Of a stretch of DNA of 6,302 nucleotides, positions 1 to 6,163 are shown one piece after another. The position numbers and the translations under genes are program-made. Numbering within the stretch: position 1 is the first letter of the stretch; the number at the start of each line of letters is the position of its first letter. This stretch comes from an uncultured bacterium. GTDB lineage: Bacteria; Verrucomicrobiota; Lentisphaeria; Oligosphaerales; Oligosphaeraceae. The notes beneath the pieces are model-generated. The model was not told where the DNA came from and did not search any database. It was given only the letters and a program-made list of their open reading frames with translations. The stretch lies in NCBI GenBank assembly GCA_902783355.1, contig CACZQQ010000068.1, positions 1 through 6,302 of the forward strand, given 5' to 3'.

Positions 1-1257
1 GATGCGGTACCTTCCGTCGCTGAGCGACGGGTTGAGCGAGAGGTTGATGCCCGGGAACGGCACCCCGAGGTCGTGGTAGAGGGCGCGGCGGACGGCCATG
101 ATCTGCTCGTTCAGCGCGTCGTAGGTCAGCGCGCCGCGGATGTCGGCGTCGATGTCCACGGTGAGCGGCGTCACCATCGAGAAGTCGTCGCCGTCCTTCT
201 TCTTCGGCCGCGGCGCGGCGCCCTCCGATGGCGCCGCGGCGGCGAGCGGGTCCTCCGACCTTTCCGCCGCGGCCTTCGCGGCCTTGGCCTTCAATATGAG
301 ACCATATCCAACGGCGGCGACCGCGAGAGCGAGGCCGAAGAGCTGCGGCTTGGGGAACCCAGGGATCAGGCCGATGAGCGCGATCATCACGGCGCCGAGC
401 AGGAGCGACTTCGGCTGTGCGAAGATCTGGTTGATGATGTCCTGCCCGAGGGGCTTCGCGTTCTCGTCGCCGACGCGGGTGACGATCACGCCGGAGGTGA
501 TGGAGATGAGGAGCGCCGGAATCTGCGAGACGAGGCCGTCGCCGATGGTGAGGATACCGAAGCGCTTGAGGCACCACGCGGGTTCATGGTCGAACATCAG
601 CATGCCGATGAGGATGCCGCCGACGATGTTGATCGCCGTGATGATGATGCCGGCGATTGCGTCGCCCTTCACGAACTTCATCGCGCCGTCCATGGCTCCG
701 TAGAGCTGCGACTCCTGCGACAGCTCCGCCCGGCGGCGCTTCGCCGTCTCCTGGTCGATGGCACCGGCCCTGAGGTCGGCGTCGATCGACATCTGCTTGC
801 CGGGCATCGCGTCGAGCGTGAACCTCGCCGCGACCTCCGAGACGCGCTCCGCGCCCTTGGAGATGACGACGAACTGGACGATGGTGATGATGAGGAAGAT
901 GACCGCGCCGACGACGAAGTTGCCGCCGACGACGAAGTTGCCGAAGGTGTAGATGATTTCGCCGGCATTGGCCTTCAGGAGGATCAGCCGCGTGGTGGTC
1001 ACGTTCAGGGCCAGGCGGAAGAGCGTGGTGAAGAGCAGCATCGACGGGAAGGTCGAGAAGTTCAGGGCGCGCGGCAGGTAGAGCGAGAGCATCAGCATCA
1101 CGGTGGAGATCATGATGTTGATGGCAATCAGCAGGTCGACGACGCCGGTCGGCAGCGGGATGATCAGCAGGCCGATGATGCACACCACCAGCAGGGCGAG
1201 CACCAGGTCGCCGAAGCGGCTGAAGACGTTGCTGAAATTGGTCAGGCGGGAAAACAT
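1..1257 (-). CDS. sctV: T3SS export gate protein SctV (LcrD/YscV/FlhA family), C-terminus cut by window edge
   Basis: SctV forms the nonameric ring of the inner-membrane export apparatus and receives substrate-chaperone complexes on its cytoplasmic face. The frame is open from the ATG at 1257-1255 to the window edge, giving 419 residues of a family usually near 700. The first 320 residues contain repeated hydrophobic segments (about 17-36, 40-62, 114-133, 201-221, 285-300, 305-323). The FHIPEP family signature lies at 138-161 and includes EVAARFTLDAMPGKQMSID, which makes the assignment nearly certain. The motif FGNFVVGGNFVVG at 105-117 and the arginine-rich loop at 174-176 are also typical. 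An Ala/Lys/Pro-rich linker (about 323-358) leads into the cytoplasmic domain, of which only the start is present. The gene lies 19 bp after the preceding stop. Its leader is C-rich, ends in CCCC directly before the ATG and has no Shine-Dalgarno sequence. The order gatekeeper, chaperone, small protein, SctV matches Yersinia yopN to lcrD. FlhA of flagella is the alternative, but every neighbour is injectisome-type. Confidence 0.97.
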   Translation of the reverse strand, partial: MFSRLTNFSNVFSRFGDLVLALLVVCIIGLLIIPLPTGVVDLLIAINIMISTVMLMLSLYLPRALNFSTFPSMLLFTTLFRLALNVTTTRLILLKANAGEIIYTFGNFVVGGNFVVGAVIFLIITIVQFVVISKGAERVSEVAARFTLDAMPGKQMSIDADLRAGAIDQETAKRRRAELSQESQLYGAMDGAMKFVKGDAIAGIIITAINIVGGILIGMLMFDHEPAWCLKRFGILTIGDGLVSQIPALLISITSGVIVTRVGDENAKPLGQDIINQIFAQPKSLLLGAVMIALIGLIPGFPKPQLFGLALAVAAVGYGLILKAKAAKAAAERSEDPLAAAAPSEGAAPRPKKKDGDDFSMVTPLTVDIDADIRGALTYDALNEQIMAVRRALYHDLGVPFPGINLSLNPSLSDGRYRI

Positions 1258-1276
1258 GGGGAAAGGGGCGGCGGCG

Positions 1277-1660
1277 TCAGGTTTCCAACAGCGCCGAGCG
1301 GTATTGTTCCATCAGGTCGGTGTCCGCCAACAGGGTCGCGATTTCGGCGGCGGCGCGCTGGGCGGTGGGGGACGGGTTCAGCCGCAGGGCGGCGAGGGTC
1401 TCGCGGGCGATCTGGCCGAAGCCGGCGGCGGTCCGCAGCAGCGCGGAATTGCCCGCCACCAGCGCGCTCATGATTTCCCCCGAGACGCCATGCCCTTCAG
1501 GGAAGACGCTGTCCAGCGCCTCGCTGACCGTCGTGGCGCCCGGCAGGAGCGACTGCTCGTGTTGCGTGCGGGCGGAGTGCCCTACGGCGCCTTCGGCGTA
1601 TTCTGCCATCGAGATGCCGGTGTCGAATCGGATGGCCTCGGTTGTGCGGCTGATGTTCAT
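1277..1660 (-). CDS. Small T3SS protein between sycN and sctV, possibly YscX-like (SctX)
   Basis: This protein has 127 residues if it starts at the ATG at 1660-1658. It has no signal peptide or membrane segment. The first half is polar, with ISRTTEAIRFDTGISMAEYA near the N-terminus and SLLPG and VFPEGHG in the middle. The second half is Ala/Leu-rich and looks helical, ending in AAAEIATLLADTDLMEQYRS and LLET. In Yersinia the gene after sycN is yscX, an early export substrate needed for secretion. The size, position, LxP-rich middle and helical AAA...LL...D tail are compatible with YscX, but the similarity is weak and judged from memory. Neither a following yscY nor space for one is present. 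The start is uncertain: a TTG at 1687-1685 overlaps the sycN stop and would add nine residues (MIFQHFRPI), and neither candidate has a well-spaced Shine-Dalgarno sequence. The gene itself is secure because the frame fills the gap between two T3SS genes; its identity is not. Confidence 0.6.
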   Translation of the reverse strand: MNISRTTEAIRFDTGISMAEYAEGAVGHSARTQHEQSLLPGATTVSEALDSVFPEGHGVSGEIMSALVAGNSALLRTAAGFGQIARETLAALRLNPSPTAQRAAAEIATLLADTDLMEQYRSALLET

Positions 1661-1683
1661 TATAGGTCGGAAATGCTGAAAAA

Positions 1684-2055
1684 TCAAGCCTTGGCGAATT
1701 GCCAGAGGTCGCTGAAGACCGTGTTCAGGACGGGGAGGGTCACCTCGCGTTCGGCCAGACGCGCCGCCAGCAGGATGCTGCCGCTGCGGGCCAGGTAGGC
1801 CACGCGGAGCTTGAAGCTGGGGCGTCGCGCCGGCTGCGCCAGGGAGAGGAAACGCTTCAGGACGGAAGGCTCCGCAGGGGCGGGGACCTGCAGGGCGACC
1901 ACCAGCGATTCGAAGGCGTATTCGAAGCGGAGGGCGGCCCCGGTCTCGAAGCGCAGCACGGCCGCGCCGCGCGCGTTCAGCCCGAAATCCTTCAGGCCGA
2001 CGCCATCGCCGAACTGGCGGATGATGGTATTGAGCCAGCTGGGCGCGGGGGTCAT
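1684..2055 (-). CDS. sycN: SycN-like T3SS chaperone of the gatekeeper
   Basis: This is a 123-residue class I (CesT/SycE-type) secretion chaperone. In Yersinia, SycN pairs with YscB and binds the N-terminus of YopN, delivering the gatekeeper to the export gate. The N-terminal WLNTIIRQFGDGVG (7-20) and the C-terminal LAEREVTLPVLNTVFSDLWQ (100-119) follow the SycN pattern of an opening W..II..F helix and a closing ER.LTLP.L...F..L helix. Alternating hydrophobic strands lie between (31-57 and 82-99). The ATG at 2055 overlaps the sctW stop (2054-2052) in an ATGA junction, and an AGGAG Shine-Dalgarno sequence lies eight bases upstream, so this start is well supported. The same frame stays open upstream to 2430, but that part runs inside sctW and is Pro/Arg/Gly-rich shadow sequence, so it is not included. 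Its place directly behind the gatekeeper matches yopN-tyeA-sycN. Another CesT-family chaperone is possible, but gatekeeper binding is the best inference. Confidence 0.8.
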   Translation of the reverse strand: MTPAPSWLNTIIRQFGDGVGLKDFGLNARGAAVLRFETGAALRFEYAFESLVVALQVPAPAEPSVLKRFLSLAQPARRPSFKLRVAYLARSGSILLAARLAEREVTLPVLNTVFSDLWQFAKA

Positions 2056-3230
2056 TTGCGCTTCTCCTGGTCTGCTTCGTCTTCCTCCTGCTCGTCGTAT
2101 TCCTTGTCGACGATGCCGTCCAGGTGCTCCTGGGCGGCGTCCACCAGGCGGAGGCGGTTCTGTTCGTTGTCGAAGAGGCGTGGGGAAAGGGAGCGGAAGA
2201 CGGCGGTCAGCTCGCGGCAGAAATCCATCTGGGCGAGCAATTTGGCGATTCCGCAGGATTGGATGAAGGCGGCGATGTCGTTGGGGGCGACAAAGGGCTT
2301 CTCGGTGAAGTCGATGATGGAGCCGGTCATCTGCTCGCCGGTGCGGAGGCACTGTTCGGCGAACTGCCGCTCCATCCGGAGCCCCAGCTGTTCCATCCGG
2401 TCCAGCACCGTCTTGAGGACCTGCACGCACTGGAGGTCCAGCATGATGCGGCGTAGCTCCTCGGGGCTCTTGGAGGGCGAGGCGCTCTGCAGGTCGGTGC
2501 CGCAGCCGGCCGTGAGGAAGTCGATGGCGGCCTGGAGGCCGGCGGCCCCGCGCTGCGACATGATGGAGCGGAAGCAGTGCTGCGGCGTGGAGAAGCCAAG
2601 CACCTCGCCGTGGTAGAGGTCGCGAAGCCCCTGCAGCTCCTCCGGCGTGGTCGCGCGGGCGTTGACCTCCTTGGCGAGGTTGATGTCCGCGCGGATTTCG
2701 TCGCCGTGGGCGTTCTCCAGGGTTTCGCGCGCCGCGTTGAGCAGCGTGCGGAAGGCCGAGTCGTCGGGGCCGTCGAAGGCCTCGCCGAGCGCCATGAGAA
2801 TCGCGTACTGGTGGGAGGGCTGCTGGGAGCCCTCGGACAGCTGGCGCAGGAGGCTGTCCACCGTCGGAAGCTGTCCGCGGCTCTGCGCCTGGCGCAGGAG
2901 CGCCAGGAGGGAGCGCGTGAAGCTGTCCCCCGGCATGTCCGGCAGGAGGTTCTGCCAGGCCTCCAGCGCGCGGATGTAGGGGTTGCCGCCCTCCTCGCCC
3001 AGCTTGCGTTCGGCGACTTCCTTGGTCTCCTGTTCCTCGAACATGAAGGTAAGTTCCTCCATGGAGTCCATCAGTTCGGCCAGGGGGTCGTTGTCGACCA
3101 CAAAGGCGGTGCCCATGAGGCTGCCGGTCTGCTCGGCCTGCTCCGTCGCCTCCAGCGGCCCGTTGCGCACGGCGTCGTAGCGGTCCACCGGAATGGAGTT
3201 GCGAAGGAATTGGGCGAAATCAAGGGGCAT
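2052..3230 (-). CDS. sctW: T3SS gatekeeper SctW (YopN-TyeA fusion; InvE/MxiC/CopN/HrpJ family)
   Basis: SctW sits at the cytoplasmic entrance of the injectisome and holds back late substrates until host contact, keeping secretion in the right order. The 392-residue protein has a polar N-terminal secretion and chaperone-binding region (1-40), then a HrpJ/YopN-type domain starting with DPLAELMDSMEELTFMFEEQ (48-67) and helical repeats to about 300. The last 90 residues (about 302-392) match TyeA: the run FRSLSPRLFDNEQNRLRLVD (345-364) closely follows the TyeA helix around FRLFPLGVFSDEEQR. YopN and TyeA are therefore one chain here, as in MxiC, InvE and CopN, and the length suits that class. The C-terminus is a charged, mostly acidic tail (376-392: KEYDEQEEDEADQEKRK); TyeA also ends acidic, but less extensively. 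The start at 3230 has a GGAGGG Shine-Dalgarno sequence and overlaps the preceding gene by 11 bases. It is followed by a SycN-like chaperone and preceded, beyond the secretin, by a YscB-like one, the two known YopN chaperones. Confidence 0.93.
   Translation of the reverse strand: MPLDFAQFLRNSIPVDRYDAVRNGPLEATEQAEQTGSLMGTAFVVDNDPLAELMDSMEELTFMFEEQETKEVAERKLGEEGGNPYIRALEAWQNLLPDMPGDSFTRSLLALLRQAQSRGQLPTVDSLLRQLSEGSQQPSHQYAILMALGEAFDGPDDSAFRTLLNAARETLENAHGDEIRADINLAKEVNARATTPEELQGLRDLYHGEVLGFSTPQHCFRSIMSQRGAAGLQAAIDFLTAGCGTDLQSASPSKSPEELRRIMLDLQCVQVLKTVLDRMEQLGLRMERQFAEQCLRTGEQMTGSIIDFTEKPFVAPNDIAAFIQSCGIAKLLAQMDFCRELTAVFRSLSPRLFDNEQNRLRLVDAAQEHLDGIVDKEYDEQEEDEADQEKRK
2064..2068 (-). promoter_or_regulatory. 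Shine-Dalgarno site of sycN
   Basis: AGGAG lies eight bases before the ATG at 2055, inside the end of sctW. It supports the short 123-residue sycN product over a longer reading of the same frame that begins inside sctW. Confidence 0.8.
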
Positions 3231-3798
3231 CCGAGCCCTCCAGCCAGACCACGCCGGGTCCGTAGAAATGAAGCATGAGGTTTTTGTCGCGGGGCCTTGG
3301 AATCAGGAGATCCCTCAGGCGGATGCGCGGCGCGAAACCCGTGGGGGGCCTGGTCGTCCAGGCGACGGCGCTTTCCACGCGGGCGGCCAGCAGTTCGCCC
3401 TCCTTCAGGACGGTTCTGGTGGTGCGGCCGGAGGTGGCCATGACGACCCACTCCGAGGTGAAGAGCGTCACGCAGAGCGCGTTGCGGAAGCTGAAGGGGA
3501 TGATGCGCAGGACGCGGGCGCCCTGTCGCGCGGCCGCCGGCGCGGCCAGCACCTTGGCGGAAAGGGCCGTCAGGGGGGCCGCGCAGGGAATCTGTGTCAG
3601 GAAGGGCTGCTTCGCCGAAGCGCAGAGAAGCTGGCCGGCGGCCTCGACGAGATGCAGCTTGGAGCGGTCGGGGACGATCCAGCCCTTCAGCGCGCGGGGA
3701 CGGCAGGGGCCGAGGGCGGCCGTCGGCTGCGAGGCGCCGACCAGCCATGTGCCCGCGCCGATCTTGGCGAAGCCATTCTCGATCAACGGCTCATTCAT
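3220..3798 (-). CDS. AIM24-like protein of unknown function in the T3SS operon
   Basis: This 192-residue protein has no signal peptide or clear membrane segment and is not a standard injectisome component that I recognise. The C-terminal part looks like the beta-rich AIM24 family (PF01987): LKEGELLAARVESAVAWTTR (131-150) resembles the family's 'G..l.V....lva' strand pair, and LMLHFYGPGVVWLEG (174-188) resembles its closing strand ending in a GPG-V-[WY]-hydrophobic motif. The middle (96-123: IIPFSFRNALCVTLFTSEWV onwards) is also strand-like, and the N-terminal half is Ala/Pro-rich with several cysteines. AIM24 proteins are named for a mitochondrial protein and their bacterial role is poorly known, so no function can be assigned. 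The ATG at 3798 overlaps the sctC stop (3797-3795) as ATGA, and its end overlaps sctW by 11 bases, which ties its translation to both neighbours. CCCC directly precedes the ATG, without a Shine-Dalgarno sequence. A role in secretin or gatekeeper function is a positional inference. A divergent pilotin is less likely because no lipobox or export signal is present. Confidence 0.7.
   Translation of the reverse strand: MNEPLIENGFAKIGAGTWLVGASQPTAALGPCRPRALKGWIVPDRSKLHLVEAAGQLLCASAKQPFLTQIPCAAPLTALSAKVLAAPAAARQGARVLRIIPFSFRNALCVTLFTSEWVVMATSGRTTRTVLKEGELLAARVESAVAWTTRPPTGFAPRIRLRDLLIPRPRDKNLMLHFYGPGVVWLEGSDAP
3236..3241 (-). promoter_or_regulatory. Shine-Dalgarno site of sctW
   Basis: The coding strand reads GGAGGG five bases before the sctW ATG at 3230. 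It lies inside the last codons of the AIM24-like gene. It fixes the sctW start and contrasts with the three starts in the window that lack such a site. Confidence 0.8.
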
Positions 3799-5702
3799 GG
3801 GGCAGGGGCGCTTTCCGTCTCGCGGCGCTCACGGAGCTCCTCGCGCCATTCCTCGCGGCGCTCCTGGAGCTCTTCGCGCCATTCCTCGCGTTCGTCCTGG
3901 CGGTCGGCCTCGCGGATTTCGCGCTCAAGCGTGAGCTCGGCCTTGCGCTGCTCCAGCGCGTCGGCGTGCCGCTCGCGCGCCTCGCGGTGGCGCTCTTCGC
4001 GCTCCAGGTCGCGGAGTTCGCGCGCGTCGTCGTCCTCGAGCTTGTCGTCCTCAAGCTGCTCTTCGGTGCGGATGTCGCGCTGGCGCGTGGCCTGGACGCG
4101 CGCCAGGTCCTCGGTGTCCAGCTCCACGGTGTAGGGCGTCAGGATGAACATGCGTTGGACGGTCTCGGTCTTCTTGCTGACGCCGCCGAAGAGCCAGCCG
4201 ATGAAGGGGATGTCGCGCAGGAAGGGGATACCCCATGAATCGCTCTCCTCGATGTCGCGCAGGTAGCCGCCCAGCAGGATGCATTCGCCCTCGAAGACGG
4301 CCGCCTGCGTGGTGACGGAGGAGGAGCGCACCACCGGCATGGCGTCCACGGAGACGGCCTCGAAGCCGCCGTCGGCCAGGCTGACGGTCATCCACATCTG
4401 GCAGGGCTTGCCCGGCTCCGTCGCCTCGACGATGCAGGGTTTGACCTGGAGGCTCGTGCCGGCCGAGACCTCCTCCAGCGTGGCCACCTCGGTGCCGACG
4501 ACCTTGGCGTGGTAGCTCTGCGTGTCCGTGATGGAGGCCGCCATGTTGTTCATCGTCAGGATCGACGTGCGCGAGATGGAGCGCGCCTTGCCCTTCTTGC
4601 GCAGGGCCGACAGGGAGGCGGAGACGGTGACGTGCTTGCCGATGTAGGACAGGGCGCCCGCCAGCCCCTGGCCCGCCAGCTCCGCAGGCGTGAAGAGGCT
4701 GCCTGCGTTCTGGCCGGCGGCCGCGTGCACCTTGTCCTTGTTGCCGCGCACCGCCAGGGAGAGCTGCCAGTCCAGCGCGTCGTCCCGCGACATCTCCACG
4801 GAGGTCACGGCGATCTCGACCAGCTGCTGCGGCACGTCCAGCTGGGCGATGAGCCTTTCATACATCGGCATGCGGGAGACGACGTCTCGCACGAGGACGG
4901 CGTTCAGGCGGTTTTCCGGCTTGATGATCGGCTTGAAGCCGCGATCCAGGGCTTCGGTGAGCGGGTCCTGGCCGGGGGTTGGCTCCATGCCCTTTTCGTG
5001 GCTCGGGGTGGAGGCGTCGCCGGAGGCCATGATGTCCTCCAGGATCTTCGCCACGCCCTTGATCTGCACCGAGGACTCGCTGCCGGAGGTCGAGAGGCTC
5101 ACGTCGTCCGCCCATGTGTGCTTGAGGCGGAACAAGCGTGTCTCAACTTCGCTGTAGGCGCGCTTTTCGCGCAGGCGGTCGGCCTTGGCGACCAGTTCGG
5201 CGACGACCTGGACGTAGCGGGGGGGGCCGGCGACCATGAGCAGCTCGTCGTCCGAAGTGGTCTTGATGGGGAAGCGCTCGTCCTCCATGCCCAGGTCGCG
5301 CAGCATTTCGCGGACTTCGGCCGCCTTCATGTACTGGAGGTCCAGGAGCATCGTGGCGATTTCGCCGTCGCTGTAGACGTAGAGGATCGCGCCGTCGTAG
5401 TACCAGGTCAGGTTGTGCAGCATGGCGATGCGGTTCAGGAACTCCTGCGGCGGCAGCCCGCGGAAGTCTCCCGAGACGGTGCCGGCCACACGTTCGCTCA
5501 TCACCACCGAAATGCCCTGCGTCGTCCCGAAGGTCGAAAGCACCTCGCGCAGAGGCATCTCCCGCGCCAGGAGCGTGTACGTCTCGGTCTTCCACGGAGG
5601 GCCGGCCGGGGCGGCGGCCTCCGCCACCGGGGCCTCCTGGGCCAGCATCCAGGCCGCGCACAGCAGCCAGAATGCCATTTGAATTCGATGGAAAAGTTTC
5701 AT
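3795..5702 (-). CDS. sctC: T3SS outer-membrane secretin SctC (YscC/EscC/InvG family) with charged C-terminal extension
   Basis: SctC forms the multimeric outer-membrane ring of the injectisome. The 635-residue protein begins with a Sec signal peptide: MKLFHR, a hydrophobic core to about residue 20 and probable cleavage in the Ala-rich stretch at 22-31. The periplasmic N0 domain covers about 36-110 (LREVLSTFGTTQGISVVMSE is typical), N1 about 112-180, and a split N3 about 185-290 interrupted by a Ser/Gly/Pro-rich loop (203-250). The secretin channel domain spans about 293-525 and ends with the family signature, including ILLGGYLRD (475-483) and IPFLRDIPFIGWLF (492-505). Residues about 531-635 are an unusual, nearly all-charged helical extension rich in Glu, Arg and Asp, with Trp at 608 and 619. 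Secretins usually end in a short pilotin-binding segment, so this tail is atypical. The start at 5702 follows a 34-bp AT-rich gap and has no clear Shine-Dalgarno sequence; Met9 is a possible alternative. In Yersinia, yscB likewise directly precedes yscC. Confidence 0.96.
   Translation of the reverse strand: MKLFHRIQMAFWLLCAAWMLAQEAPVAEAAAPAGPPWKTETYTLLAREMPLREVLSTFGTTQGISVVMSERVAGTVSGDFRGLPPQEFLNRIAMLHNLTWYYDGAILYVYSDGEIATMLLDLQYMKAAEVREMLRDLGMEDERFPIKTTSDDELLMVAGPPRYVQVVAELVAKADRLREKRAYSEVETRLFRLKHTWADDVSLSTSGSESSVQIKGVAKILEDIMASGDASTPSHEKGMEPTPGQDPLTEALDRGFKPIIKPENRLNAVLVRDVVSRMPMYERLIAQLDVPQQLVEIAVTSVEMSRDDALDWQLSLAVRGNKDKVHAAAGQNAGSLFTPAELAGQGLAGALSYIGKHVTVSASLSALRKKGKARSISRTSILTMNNMAASITDTQSYHAKVVGTEVATLEEVSAGTSLQVKPCIVEATEPGKPCQMWMTVSLADGGFEAVSVDAMPVVRSSSVTTQAAVFEGECILLGGYLRDIEESDSWGIPFLRDIPFIGWLFGGVSKKTETVQRMFILTPYTVELDTEDLARVQATRQRDIRTEEQLEDDKLEDDDARELRDLEREERHREARERHADALEQRKAELTLEREIREADRQDEREEWREELQERREEWREELRERRETESAPAP
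3834..3899 (-). repeat. Two 33-bp tandem units coding an 11-residue charged repeat in the secretin tail
   Basis: Two adjacent 33-bp units (3834-3866 and 3867-3899) differ at only a few bases. A partial third copy (13 bp, 3821-3833) follows in the reading direction. They encode QDEREEWREEL and QERREEWREEL (secretin residues 602-612 and 613-623), then RERRE. An 11-residue period suits a hendecad-type coiled coil or a long single helix with i/i+4 Glu-Arg pairs. The near-identity of the DNA suggests a recent local duplication, and the repeat stays in frame. Confidence 0.85.
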
Positions 5703-5736
5703 GTCTGTCTTATCTAAATCATTAGCAATTAGCCTG
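5703..5736 (-). other. AT-rich intergenic gap before sctC
   Basis: This is the longest non-coding gap in the window, 34 bp, and it is strikingly AT-rich in an otherwise GC-rich block. It contains the short direct repeat GCTAATTGCTAAT on the coding strand. A weak promoter-like arrangement can be drawn (GTAACA, 18 bp, TAGATA), but both boxes match the sigma-70 consensus poorly and no Shine-Dalgarno sequence is present. It may hold an internal promoter, a regulator site or simply an unstructured ribosome-landing region for sctC. Confidence 0.3.
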
Positions 5737-6138
5737 TTACGGCATTATTACCATTTCAGGGGAGAGAACTGGCGGGGCGTTCAGGTTGGCGAGGCGGGCC
5801 AGCCACCAGTCGCAGGAGGCCATGAAGTTTTCGAAGAAGCGCACGAGCTGCGCGCCGGAGGCGTTGGCGGGGCACTCCTGCCAGAGGATGCATTCGGCGG
5901 CGCCGTCGTCCCACGCCAGGACGGCTTCCTCCTTGAGGAGGCGTCCGGCCGCATAGCCGGCCAGCTTGGGCAGGTCGTCCTCTGCGCGCGTGATTCCACG
6001 GGAGAGGACGAGGCGGCTTCCCATCAGGCGCGCCTCCACGCGGCCGCCGTCCACGCGCAGCTGGAACGCTGCGGCGCCCTCCGGCACGGGGTCCGGATAG
6101 GCGATGGCCTTGCAGAGGTTTTCGAGGGCGTTGGGCAT
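5737..6138 (-). CDS. CesT-family class I T3SS chaperone, YscB-like
   Basis: This 133-residue protein has the size and layout of a class I secretion chaperone: an N-terminal helix (MPNALENLCKAIAY), paired strands (FQLRVDGGRVEARL at 25-38 and SRLVLSRGI at 41-49), a helix (LPKLAGYAAGRLLKEE, 56-71), further strands (AVLAWDDGAAECILW, 72-86) and a long C-terminal helix (QLVRFFENFMASCDWWLARL, 97-116). The opening M.N.L.NL, the GS.LVL strand and the later LA.DD..... IL strand resemble Yersinia YscB, which pairs with SycN to chaperone YopN. Location supports this: yscB directly precedes yscC in Yersinia, and this gene directly precedes sctC. The SycN-like partner and the SctW client are both encoded downstream in this window. 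It could instead be a chaperone for an effector or for the truncated upstream gene product. The start at 6138 follows a 25-bp pyrimidine-rich leader ending in CCCC, with no Shine-Dalgarno sequence. Confidence 0.75.
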   Translation of the reverse strand: MPNALENLCKAIAYPDPVPEGAAAFQLRVDGGRVEARLMGSRLVLSRGITRAEDDLPKLAGYAAGRLLKEEAVLAWDDGAAECILWQECPANASGAQLVRFFENFMASCDWWLARLANLNAPPVLSPEMVIMP

Positions 6139-6163
6139 GGGGCGGCGGGGGAAAGGAAAGGGG

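Noticed and set aside
906..945. Short tandem DNA repeat in sctV (two copies of about 18 bp)
   Set aside because: It encodes NFVVGGNFVVG, a conserved motif of the SctV/FlhA family that is naturally near-repetitive, so it is not evidence of a separate element.
73..1473. Long plus-strand open frame (466 codons)
   Set aside because: It lies opposite sctV and the small gene. Its product is dominated by Asp, Glu, Arg, Gly and His low-complexity runs, typical of an antisense frame in GC-rich coding DNA.
2056..2430. Upstream extension of the sycN frame to a 248-residue product
   Set aside because: The added part overlaps sctW and is Pro/Arg/Gly-rich. The ATG at 2055 has a Shine-Dalgarno site and an ATGA junction, and gives the normal length for this chaperone family.
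3193..4134. Plus-strand frame with a Ser/Arg-rich tail
   Set aside because: The Ser/Arg run is simply the antisense reading of the Glu/Arg-rich secretin tail repeat.
4509..5717. Long plus-strand open frame (402 codons) opposite sctC
   Set aside because: The minus strand codes a clear secretin with signal peptide and family signature. The plus-strand product is His/Gly/Arg-rich with no recognisable motif.
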